A stretch of 64,000 bases of DNA from contig NZ_QETB01000002.1 in the NCBI RefSeq assembly GCF_003123745.1, positions 46,608-110,607 on the forward strand. Reading direction: 5' to 3'. Shown here in pieces: positions 45,462 to 52,971 of the stretch. Source of the DNA: Ancrocorticia populi (GTDB lineage Bacteria > Actinomycetota > Actinomycetes > Actinomycetales > Actinomycetaceae). The first letter of the stretch is position 1. Each line of letters begins with the position of its first letter. The notes under the pieces were generated by a model. That model was not told where the DNA came from. It did not search any database and saw only the letters and a list, made by a program, of their open reading frames with translations. A program made the position numbers and the translations under genes.

Positions 45462-46301
45462 ATGAAAAGACAACTTATTGCACTAGCTGGAGCTTTAGTT
45501 CTTACCGTCTCTGCATGCTCTGCGCCCGGCTCTGATTCGTCAGGGGGAGATGACGCTTCGGGAGGCGAAAAGAAGACGCTCACGTTCTCCCGCTCGCAGG
45601 GACCATACTCGGAGCTCTTTGAGGAGGCCATCGTCCCCATCCTTGAAGAGAAGGGCTATACGGTCAACGGTGTGGACTTCTCGGATCTACTCAATGCGGA
45701 TATCGCCTTGAACGACGGCGATGTTGATTTCAACGTGGAACAACACACCGCGTACATGGAAGACTTCAACAACAATAACTCGGGCGATCTCGTGGCTATC
45801 AGCCCGATCCCCACAGTCCCCGCGGGTATCTATTCGGACAACTACAACAGCTTGGAAGACATCCCGGACGGTGCAACGGTGGCCGTACCCAACGATGCCT
45901 CCAACCGTGCCAGAGCATATCTTCTTTTGGAGAAGGTGGGCTGGATCGAAGTTGACGATTCCGGAGACTTTGCCGCCATCGATGAATCAAACGTCACCGA
46001 GAACCCGCACAACATTGAATTCACGGAGATGAAGTCACTCTCCATCCCCGCTGTCTCGCAGGATTTCGATTACATCGTGATCACCGGTTCGATCGTGTAC
46101 AACGCGAAAATCGATCCCTCCACTGCGCTTGCCACGGAGGATATCGTGGATAACCTCGTGTTGCAGTTGGTTGTAAAAGAAGAGAATCAGGATGCACAGT
46201 GGGCGCAGGATATTGCGGCCGCCTATCACTCCGACGAACTTAAGGATTACATGGAGGAGAACAACGACGGCCTGTGGTGGATTCCGGAGGAACTCCAGTA
46301 G
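45462..46301 (+). CDS. metQ: Methionine-binding lipoprotein MetQ (NlpA family)
   Basis: Substrate-binding lipoprotein of 279 residues. The signal sequence ends in lipobox VSAC with Cys19 to be lipidated; a Ser/Gly/Asp-rich linker follows, then the NlpA fold (TFSRSQGPYSELFEEAIVP, DGDVDFNVEQHTAYM, VAVPNDASNRARAYLLLEKVG). It delivers methionine, possibly both stereoisomers, to MetNI. Shine-Dalgarno AAGGAGA lies 6 bases before the ATG. The stop codon forms part of the -10 box of coaE. Confidence 0.94.
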   Translation: MKRQLIALAGALVLTVSACSAPGSDSSGGDDASGGEKKTLTFSRSQGPYSELFEEAIVPILEEKGYTVNGVDFSDLLNADIALNDGDVDFNVEQHTAYMEDFNNNNSGDLVAISPIPTVPAGIYSDNYNSLEDIPDGATVAVPNDASNRARAYLLLEKVGWIEVDDSGDFAAIDESNVTENPHNIEFTEMKSLSIPAVSQDFDYIVITGSIVYNAKIDPSTALATEDIVDNLVLQLVVKEENQDAQWAQDIAAAYHSDELKDYMEENNDGLWWIPEELQ

Positions 46302-46304
46302 GCT
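46299..46304 (+). promoter_or_regulatory. Leaderless-type -10 box TAGGCT for coaE
   Basis: TAGGCT begins with the metQ stop codon and ends 7 bases before the coaE ATG at 46312; no Shine-Dalgarno is present. Confidence 0.55.
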
Positions 46305-46311
46305 AATCTGC

Positions 46312-47142
46312 ATGTTGCTTATCTCGCTGACCGGAGGCATTGGAGTTGGAAAATCTACCGCTGCGAGCCTACTGAAACAGCGCGGAGCACAAGTACTTGT
46401 GCTTGATGAAGTTGCCCGGACCATCCTGGATCCGGGCACTTCCGCAACTTGGGAGGTGAGCCAGATTTGGCCCTCAGTGGTGCGTGATGGCCTTGTGGAT
46501 CGGGCGGCTCTGGCGAAGATCGTGTTTGGTGATCCGAAGGCTTTGGCTCAACTCAACGCCATCACCCACCCTCGCACCTGGCAAGCCGCTGAACGCATCC
46601 TCGAGGGGTGGGACGCAAGTGGTGACGCGGAAGTGGCCGTAATTGAGATCGCAATTCTGGCGAATAGCCCTCGCAAGTTCAGCTCCCACCTCAACGTGGT
46701 GATCGGCGCAGATATGGACGTTCGGCTGGAGAGGCTAGAGGGGCGAGGGCTGACTCGTGATGAGGCGTTGGCTCGCATGAACAATCAGCGGCCTCAAGCG
46801 GAGTTGGCCGATCTTGCGGATGCATGGCTAGACAACTCCGGTGTGATTGGCGATCTGGCCACCCAGATCTCCCAGCTGTGGGAAGAGAGACTTGCTCCGT
46901 ACGCGGCGAACCTCGCGGCTCACAAGCGTATCCACGGTTTAGATCGGCATCCCGAGCCGGCCGAAGTGCAGCGTTGCGTGGCACGGTTGAAATATTATGG
47001 CATCCAGGCCAAGAACGAAGGGTCCGGGAACCTCACCGCCTCCCAACCAACCGATGGAAGAGCCCTCTCCGCGGCAGGATTTGTGCCGGGGGAGGGCTGC
47101 TTCGAACTTGCTGATCCTGCCTATCAGCTCACTCTGTCGTAG
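46312..47142 (+). CDS. coaE: Dephospho-CoA kinase with C-terminal extension
   Basis: Final enzyme of coenzyme A synthesis, 276 residues. The P-loop is SLTGGIGVGKSTAASLL, and LDEVAR, THPRTWQAAE and MNNQRPQ follow in family order. The kinase domain ends near residue 195; about 80 further residues have no clear similarity that I recognise and end in a Gly/Glu/Leu-rich stretch. Mycobacterial CoaE carries a GrpB-like extension, but this one is shorter and different. The frame is open upstream into metQ; the chosen ATG gives the standard start. Its 3' end overlaps convergent ftsH by 14 bases. Confidence 0.92.
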   Translation: MLLISLTGGIGVGKSTAASLLKQRGAQVLVLDEVARTILDPGTSATWEVSQIWPSVVRDGLVDRAALAKIVFGDPKALAQLNAITHPRTWQAAERILEGWDASGDAEVAVIEIAILANSPRKFSSHLNVVIGADMDVRLERLEGRGLTRDEALARMNNQRPQAELADLADAWLDNSGVIGDLATQISQLWEERLAPYAANLAAHKRIHGLDRHPEPAEVQRCVARLKYYGIQAKNEGSGNLTASQPTDGRALSAAGFVPGEGCFELADPAYQLTLS

Positions 47143-49195
47143 GGCCGCTAGTATTTGGATGCGGTTCCGGGTCGGTGCTCGCGTCTGGGTCTGAGGTTGC
47201 GCCGGTCTCCTCACCGTTCGTTGTGCCAGCCTCCCGAGAACCGGGATCTTGATCGCCATCTTGATCGGTCATCCGCGGACTGGGTGGAATGGTTCCGGCC
47301 ACGACGTGACGCTCAGCCGCCGTATTGTGCTCAATCCCCGCGATCCGGTAGGCATCTTCTTCGTCTAGAGTCTCGTGCTCCATGAGTGCATCGACGAGGG
47401 CCTTGTGCTGTTCGGAATGCTCGCGCAAGAGCTGCTTGGCGTCCTCATAGCAATCAGCGAGCAGAGCACGGACCTCAGAATCAACGGCAGAAAGGAGCGA
47501 ATCTGAAACGCCTTGGGAACGCGGATCGCCCTCGGTCGGGTATACCTGCACCGGTCCGATCGTCTCGGACATTCCCCAACGCCCGAACATCTGACGCGCG
47601 ATGTTGGTGGCGGCCTGAAGATCGGATTCGGCTCCAGTAGTGACTACCCCAAACACCACCTCTTCGGCGGCCATGCCGCCCAGTGCGCCGATAATGCGGC
47701 CGCGCAGATACGCCTTGTCATACCCGTACTTATCTGCCTCCGGCGTTGAGAGTGTGACGCCGAGGGCGCGCCCACGGGGGATAATCGAGATCTTTCGAAC
47801 TGGATCGGCGCCTGGCTGGATCATGCCAAGCAGGGCGTGACCGGCTTCGTGCCATGCGGTGCGCTTAAGCTCCTCTGGATCCATCATGACGGAACGTTCA
47901 ACACCCAATTGGATCGTCTCTAGAGCGTCCGTGAAATCACTGAGTTGGATTGTCTTGTTCCCTCGCCGGGCGGCCAACAGGGACGCCTCGTTCACCAAAT
48001 TAGCTAGGTCTGCGCCAGTGAGCCCTGGCGTGCTCTTGGCGATGGAGGCAAGCGAGACGCTTGGATCGATGGGTCGTTCGCGCGTGTGCACCCTGAGGAT
48101 GTCCTCGCGGCCTTTCTGGTCTGGCGCCGAAACCGTAATGGTTCGGTCGAAACGCCCGGCCCTTGTTAGCGCGGTATCCAACACCTCAGCGAGGTTGGTG
48201 GCGGCCAGAACAATGATGCCTTCCGAGGCAGAGAAGCCGTCCATCTCCGTGAGGATCTGATTCAGTGTTTGCTCGCGATCCTCATTGGATCCGATGCTTT
48301 GGGCAGAGGCGCGGGAACGTCCGATCGCATCAATCTCATCGATGAAGACGATCGCTGGTGCTACCTTGCGGGCGGCTTCGAACAGGCTACGAATATCGGA
48401 AGCGCCCTTGCCCGCGAGGATGCCGCCAATTTCGGCAGCCGAGACACTGAAGAAGGGTACGCTGGCCTCCCCAGCGGTAGCCCGGGCAAGCAGCGTCTTG
48501 CCCGTTCCAGGACCGCCCTCAAGCAGAATGCCGCGTGGGATCTTTGCACCCAATCGCGTGTAGCGATCCGGGTTCTTCAGCATATCCACGACCTCGCGGA
48601 GCTGATCCTCGACCTCATCGATACCGGCCACGTCTTCGAAATTGACGCGGTTCTTCTCAGGATCGATCGGTTCGTGGCTCTTGCCGCCGAAGAGTGAGCC
48701 TCCGGCCCCGCCCTTCATCTGTCTCTGGAAGAACCAGTACCACAGCCCGACAAGGAGGGCGATCGGGAGCAGAGAGAAGATGAGTGTCACGATGGGGTTG
48801 GTCTTGGTGACGGGCGAAACCGCCGTGATCGTCACATCATTCGCCGATAGCGTCTCCGCCATTGCGTCCTCGGCCCAAGTAGGCCGCTCGGTCACGAACT
48901 GGGCAGACTTCACTCCCTCATAGGTGATGGCTTGACGGAGCTCTCCCTCGAGGGTGTCACCCTTCGAGGCCAGGGTCTCGACGTTGTCATTCTGGACCTG
49001 CGAGTAATACTCGTTGTAGGGCAATTCAACAACGGGATTGACCGCTTGCTGGATCCACGAAAACAGGAAATAGCTTGCCACCCAGGCAATGAGGAAGATC
49101 GCGATGAGTCGCTTCCACGATGGGCGGCGTCGCCCTTCCTGCTGCTTGTCGCCGTCAACGCCCTCGGCGCGCCAGCTCGGATTGTTATCTGCCAT
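47129..49195 (-). CDS. ftsH: ATP-dependent zinc metalloprotease FtsH
   Basis: Membrane-anchored AAA protease of 688 residues that degrades damaged membrane and regulatory proteins. Two transmembrane helices flank a short outer domain (about 28-46 and 130-150). The AAA domain has Walker A GGPGTGKT near 226, Walker B VFIDEIDAIG and the SRH RAGRFDR. The protease domain has zinc motif HEAGH near 446. A hydrophilic Asp/Glu/Thr/Pro-rich tail ends the protein. The start at 49195 (MADNNPSW) is preferred over an ATG 24 codons upstream. It is divergent from uvrB and not next to tilS, hpt or folE, its usual actinobacterial neighbours. Confidence 0.93.
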   Translation of the reverse strand: MADNNPSWRAEGVDGDKQQEGRRRPSWKRLIAIFLIAWVASYFLFSWIQQAVNPVVELPYNEYYSQVQNDNVETLASKGDTLEGELRQAITYEGVKSAQFVTERPTWAEDAMAETLSANDVTITAVSPVTKTNPIVTLIFSLLPIALLVGLWYWFFQRQMKGGAGGSLFGGKSHEPIDPEKNRVNFEDVAGIDEVEDQLREVVDMLKNPDRYTRLGAKIPRGILLEGGPGTGKTLLARATAGEASVPFFSVSAAEIGGILAGKGASDIRSLFEAARKVAPAIVFIDEIDAIGRSRASAQSIGSNEDREQTLNQILTEMDGFSASEGIIVLAATNLAEVLDTALTRAGRFDRTITVSAPDQKGREDILRVHTRERPIDPSVSLASIAKSTPGLTGADLANLVNEASLLAARRGNKTIQLSDFTDALETIQLGVERSVMMDPEELKRTAWHEAGHALLGMIQPGADPVRKISIIPRGRALGVTLSTPEADKYGYDKAYLRGRIIGALGGMAAEEVVFGVVTTGAESDLQAATNIARQMFGRWGMSETIGPVQVYPTEGDPRSQGVSDSLLSAVDSEVRALLADCYEDAKQLLREHSEQHKALVDALMEHETLDEEDAYRIAGIEHNTAAERHVVAGTIPPSPRMTDQDGDQDPGSREAGTTNGEETGATSDPDASTDPEPHPNTSGPTTE

Positions 49196-49274
49196 ACGCC
49201 TATTTTGGTTCTCGGGATCCGGCGTGAGCACTTCATTGCGCGGCAGGCGTAATGCCCTCTGGCCCACTTCGCGG

Positions 49275-49280
49275 TAGCGT
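49275..49280 (+). promoter_or_regulatory. Leaderless-type -10 box TAGCGT for uvrB
   Basis: TAGCGT ends 7 bases before the ATG at 49288. The GAGG in between is only 3 bases from the start, too close for a normal Shine-Dalgarno. Confidence 0.45.
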
Positions 49281-49287
49281 TGAGGCT

Positions 49288-51369
49288 ATGCGTCCCGTTA
49301 CCGAACTGACACGTTCCGTTGCACCCTTTGAGGTGATCTCCGATTACACCCCGGCAGGTGATCAACCACAGGCCATCGCTGAGTTGGCTGAGCGCATCAA
49401 CGCTGGCGAGAAGGACATCGTCCTACTGGGTGCCACTGGTACCGGAAAGTCAGCAACGGCCGCGTGGTTGATCGAACAGATTCAGCGCCCAACACTGATC
49501 ATCGAGCCCAATAAGACTCTCGCTGCTCAGATGGCTGCGGAGTTCCGGGATCTTCTGCCCAACAACGCGGTTGAGTATTTCGTGTCCTATTACGATTACT
49601 ATCAGCCCGAGGCCTATGTGCCTCAAACGGACACGTTCATTGAGAAGGACTCCTCTATCAACGATGAGGTAGAGCGCCTACGTCACTCTGCAACGAATAA
49701 TCTGCTGACCCGCCGGGACACCGTCGTGGTGGCCTCGGTGTCATGTATCTATGGTTTGGGTACTCCGCAGGAGTATGTGGACCGTATGGTTCAGCTTCAG
49801 GTGGGCCAGTCCCTCGATCGCGATGAGCTACTACGCAGGTTCGTGGCGATGCAGTACACCCGTAACGATATTGCTTTCACCCGTGGGACGTTCCGGGTGC
49901 GTGGGGACACGGTGGAGATCATCCCCGTGTATGAGGAGCTTGCGATTCGGATAGAGTTTTTCGGTGATGAGATCGATTCAATCACCTTGCTCCATCCACT
50001 AACAGGGAACGTTATCCGTTCGGCGGAGACTGCCCACGTTTTCCCGGCTTCGCACTACGTCGCGGGACCGGAGCGCATGGCACGCGCCATCGAATCGATC
50101 GAGGCGGAACTAGCCGAACGGCTTGAAGAGTTGCGGCGCCAGAACAAGCTGCTAGAGGCCCAACGCTTGGAAATGAGGACCACCTACGACGTGGAAATGA
50201 TGCGCAACATCGGAAGCTGCGCGGGCATCGAGAATTATTCGCGCCACATTGACGGACGCGGACCAGGAACCGCCCCAAACACGTTGCTTGACTACTTCCC
50301 GGACGATTTCGTCTTAATACTTGACGAATCTCATGTGACCGTTCCACAGATCGGCGCGATGTATGAGGGCGATATGTCTCGCAAGCGCACACTGGTGGAA
50401 TACGGTTTCCGGCTGCCATCGGCTATGGATAACCGTCCCCTGAAATGGGACGAGTTCCTGGAGAGGATCGGGCAGACCGTTTACCTTTCCGCCACCCCCG
50501 GAAAGTATGAGATGGAGCAATCTGATGGCTACGTGGAGCAGATTATCCGTCCCACTGGCCTCGTGGATCCGGAGATCGTCGTTAAGCCCACAGAGGGGCA
50601 GATTGATGACCTGTTGGAGCAGGTGTGGATCCGAGCCAAACGCGGCGAGCGGGTATTGGTCACCACGCTGACGAAGAAGATGGCGGAGGATCTGACCGAT
50701 TATTTGGCAGATCGGGAGGTTCGCGTGGAGTATCTGCATTCGGATGTGGATACCCTGCGCCGCGTGGAACTTTTGCGGGAGCTGCGCCTCGGCAAGTTTG
50801 ATGTGCTCGTGGGCATTAACCTCCTGCGCGAGGGGCTGGATCTACCCGAGGTTTCCCTGGTGGCGATCCTTGACGCTGATAAGCAGGGATTCCTACGGTC
50901 TACAACTTCGCTCATCCAGACGATTGGCCGCGCGGCCCGCAACGTGTCTGGCCAGGTGCATATGTACGCGGACACGATCACCCCCAATATGCGAGACGCG
51001 ATCGATGAAACCAACCGCCGCCGCGCCAAGCAGATCGCATATAACAAGGAACAGGGGATTGATCCTCAACCGCTCCGGAAGAAGATCGCCGATGTGACGG
51101 ACATGCTTGCGCGAGAGGATATAGATACCCAAGAGCTGCTTCAGGGCGGCTATCGGAGCGAACCGGAGCATGCTAAGGGCCATGCGCCCGATATCCGAAC
51201 GGAAGCGCGTGAGGAAGGTGCACGGGATCTGGCGAGTCTGATCGAGGACCTTACGGAGCAAATGCACACGGCAGCGGAACAGCTCCAGTTCGAGTTAGCG
51301 GCAAGATACCGCGATGAAATCAAGGGGCTGAAGAGCGAGCTGTGGCATTCCCAGCAGGCCCAGAAGTGA
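49288..51369 (+). CDS. uvrB: Excinuclease ABC subunit B
   Basis: Damage-verification helicase of nucleotide excision repair, 693 residues. Walker A is GATGTGKS, the beta-hairpin that grips DNA is [20 protein letters not shown], motif II is LDESHVT, helicase motifs V/VI are [11 protein letters not shown] and QTIGRAARN, and the UVR domain at the C-terminus ([19 protein letters not shown]) contacts UvrC. The ATG at 49288 is chosen on promoter spacing and family start; an ATG 12 codons upstream is in frame. uvrA and uvrC lie within 7 kb, so the full UvrABC set is encoded here. Confidence 0.96.
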   Translation: MRPVTELTRSVAPFEVISDYTPAGDQPQAIAELAERINAGEKDIVLLGATGTGKSATAAWLIEQIQRPTLIIEPNKTLAAQMAAEFRDLLPNNAVEYFVSYYDYYQPEAYVPQTDTFIEKDSSINDEVERLRHSATNNLLTRRDTVVVASVSCIYGLGTPQEYVDRMVQLQVGQSLDRDELLRRFVAMQYTRNDIAFTRGTFRVRGDTVEIIPVYEELAIRIEFFGDEIDSITLLHPLTGNVIRSAETAHVFPASHYVAGPERMARAIESIEAELAERLEELRRQNKLLEAQRLEMRTTYDVEMMRNIGSCAGIENYSRHIDGRGPGTAPNTLLDYFPDDFVLILDESHVTVPQIGAMYEGDMSRKRTLVEYGFRLPSAMDNRPLKWDEFLERIGQTVYLSATPGKYEMEQSDGYVEQIIRPTGLVDPEIVVKPTEGQIDDLLEQVWIRAKRGERVLVTTLTKKMAEDLTDYLADREVRVEYLHSDVDTLRRVELLRELRLGKFDVLVGINLLREGLDLPEVSLVAILDADKQGFLRSTTSLIQTIGRAARNVSGQVHMYADTITPNMRDAIDETNRRRAKQIAYNKEQGIDPQPLRKKIADVTDMLAREDIDTQELLQGGYRSEPEHAKGHAPDIRTEAREEGARDLASLIEDLTEQMHTAAEQLQFELAARYRDEIKGLKSELWHSQQAQK

Positions 51370-51382
51370 TCTATGAGGAGTA

Positions 51383-51415
51383 TTACGGCACCGTAAGGCT
51401 GCGGGGAAGCTTCCC
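51383..51415 (+). terminator. Hairpins after uvrB
   Basis: TTACGG-CA-CCGTAA (51383-51396) and the palindrome GGGAAGCTTCCC (51404-51415) lie between uvrB and the terC leader. Neither is followed by a T tract, so they are weak terminator candidates. Confidence 0.35.
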
Positions 51416-51436
51416 TTGCCCTAGACTTTAGCGCTG

Positions 51437-51543
51437 AAGGGGAGTATTCCCGTACAACATCGGTTCGTCATCACGGCGTTACGTCCGGGCCGAGGCCAGC
51501 AATGGTGGGAAGAGACCTTCGGATCCAATTTCGACCCGGAGGT
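51437..51543 (+). ncRNA. yybP-ykoY-type manganese riboswitch upstream of terC
   Basis: The leader shows the family's conserved pieces in order: GGGGAGTA at 51439-51446 near the 5' end, a TCATCACGG internal segment, CCGGGCCGAGGCCAGCA at about 51485-51501, GGTGGGAAGAGACCTTCGG, and a closing 3' strand. ACCTTCGG (51515-51522) pairs with CCGGAGGT (51536-51543), and the latter contains the Shine-Dalgarno of terC. Switching would therefore hide or expose the ribosome-binding site. In known members Mn2+ binding releases it. Genes of the TerC and related metal-efflux families are the classic targets. A covariance search was not possible here. Confidence 0.8.
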
Positions 51544-51548
51544 ACTTT

Positions 51549-52574
51549 GTGAATATCCCTATGAATGTCTCGAGCGCGGGACAGATGGTTGTTCACCCAT
51601 GGGAATGGGGAGCGCTTGCAATCATCATCGTGGCTCTGATCATGTTCGATTTGTTCGGGCATGTACGTAAGGCACACGAACCAACTCTTAAAGAGGCCGG
51701 CCTATGGTCTCTCTTCTACATTGGTTTGGCGCTGCTCTACGGGGGAGTGCTCTACGTACGTCACGGCGGCACCTTCGCGGGAGAGTACTACGCTGGATGG
51801 CTGACTGAGAAGGCGTTGTCTCTCGACAATATTTTCGTCTTTATCATTATCATTGCCTCGTTCAGAGTACCGCGAAAGTATCAGCAGAAGGTCCTGCTCT
51901 ACGGCATTGTGATGGCACTGGTGATGCGCTTGGTGTTCATCCTTGTTGGAGCCGCCATCATCGAGCGATTCGTGTGGGTCTTCTTCGTCTTCGGCTTCTT
52001 CCTTCTATACACCGCCATCAAGCAGGTGACCGAGGGAGTTCAGGAGCCGGGCGCCCTCGAGCAAGAAGAGTTCGAACCCAACGGCATTACCCGCTTCGCG
52101 ATGAACCACTTTCACGTGACGGATGGCTACGTTGGCCAGAAACTGCTTGTGCGGCGCGAAAACAAGACTTGGATAACGCCTCTTCTGCTGTGCATCATCG
52201 CGATCGGCTCAATCGATCTTATGTTTGCACTCGATTCGATCCCCGCCGTGTACGGCCTGACGAAGGAACCGTTCATCGTATTCTCCGCGAACGCTTTTGC
52301 ACTGCTGGGATTGCGTCAGCTGTTCTTCCTCATTGACGGCCTTCTGGACAAGCTCCTCTATCTGCACTACGGGCTGGCATTCATCCTCGGCTTCATTGCT
52401 GTCAAGCTAATGCTGCACGCATTCCACGGTTACGACATTCTTACCGCGATCCCTGAGCCAAACATCACGGTCTCCCTCATTGTCATCATTGGAACGATTT
52501 TGGTGACGGTCTTTGCCTCGATGGCCGGGACAAAAAGGAGAAAAAAGAATGAGGGCCCCGAAAGTAACGACTAG
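51549..52574 (+). CDS. TerC-family membrane protein (probable manganese exporter)
   Basis: Integral membrane protein of 341 residues with about nine helices. The TerC signature acidic and polar residues appear as EKALSLDNIFVFIIIIASF and IAIGSIDLMFALDSIPAVYG. A loop of about 50 residues with an acidic stretch lies between helices. TerC/Alx proteins export manganese or help metalate secreted enzymes; older literature ties the family to tellurite resistance. The riboswitch-like leader strongly supports a Mn2+ role. The GTG start is 5 bases after the GGAGGT that the leader can sequester. It converges with the YciI gene across 11 bases. Confidence 0.9.
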   Translation: MNIPMNVSSAGQMVVHPWEWGALAIIIVALIMFDLFGHVRKAHEPTLKEAGLWSLFYIGLALLYGGVLYVRHGGTFAGEYYAGWLTEKALSLDNIFVFIIIIASFRVPRKYQQKVLLYGIVMALVMRLVFILVGAAIIERFVWVFFVFGFFLLYTAIKQVTEGVQEPGALEQEEFEPNGITRFAMNHFHVTDGYVGQKLLVRRENKTWITPLLLCIIAIGSIDLMFALDSIPAVYGLTKEPFIVFSANAFALLGLRQLFFLIDGLLDKLLYLHYGLAFILGFIAVKLMLHAFHGYDILTAIPEPNITVSLIVIIGTILVTVFASMAGTKRRKKNEGPESND

Positions 52575-52585
52575 CGTGCGGGAGG

Positions 52586-52867
52586 TTACTTACTCCACGG
52601 CCCGAGGGTGGGGTTCCAGATACGAGCCACGCGGGTCTCGATGATTCCCTCCTTGTACAGGGGGTCGCTTTCTAAGAGCGAGAGGGCGGCCTCGCGATCT
52701 TCGACGTTCAGCACGATGAGCGCACTGTTGGATGCGAGTGGGCCTGAAGCTAGCAGCGTCCCTTCCTCATTGAGTGAGCCGAGGAATGCCCTGTGAGCAG
52801 GACGGTGTTCGGCTAGTTCGGCGAGCTTTGTGGCATCGTATTCGTAGTTCACAGCGATAATAGTCAT
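52586..52867 (-). CDS. YciI-family protein
   Basis: Small ferredoxin-fold protein of 93 residues. It has the YciI features: a His-rich helix start (EHRPAHRAFLGSLNEEG), LASGPLA, and a tail with SDPLYKEGIIETRVARIWNP. Members are dimers with a putative active-site His/Asp pair; cellular functions are largely unknown, with some acting as dehydrochlorinases or enzyme domains. TAGTGT ends 6 bases before the ATG, consistent with a leaderless transcript. Confidence 0.87.
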   Translation of the reverse strand: MTIIAVNYEYDATKLAELAEHRPAHRAFLGSLNEEGTLLASGPLASNSALIVLNVEDREAALSLLESDPLYKEGIIETRVARIWNPTLGPWSK

Positions 52868-52873
52868 GGGATC

Positions 52874-52879
52874 ACACTA
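52874..52879 (-). promoter_or_regulatory. Leaderless-type -10 box TAGTGT for the YciI gene
   Basis: On the minus strand TAGTGT ends 6 bases before the ATG at 52867; there is no Shine-Dalgarno. Confidence 0.5.
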
Positions 52880-52958
52880 ATACGGCGGTGTGGCCAGCGC
52901 CATGTCATGCCCTTAGATGAATAGCCTCCTTGAGCGCCGAACAGTTGTTCTAGTGGTG

Positions 52959-52964
52959 TAGGAT
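52959..52964 (+). promoter_or_regulatory. Leaderless-type -10 box TAGGAT for uvrA
   Basis: TAGGAT ends 7 bases before the GTG at 52972. The in-frame ATG at 52963 lies within the box and would not be on the transcript. Confidence 0.55.
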
Positions 52965-52971
52965 GCTCGAT

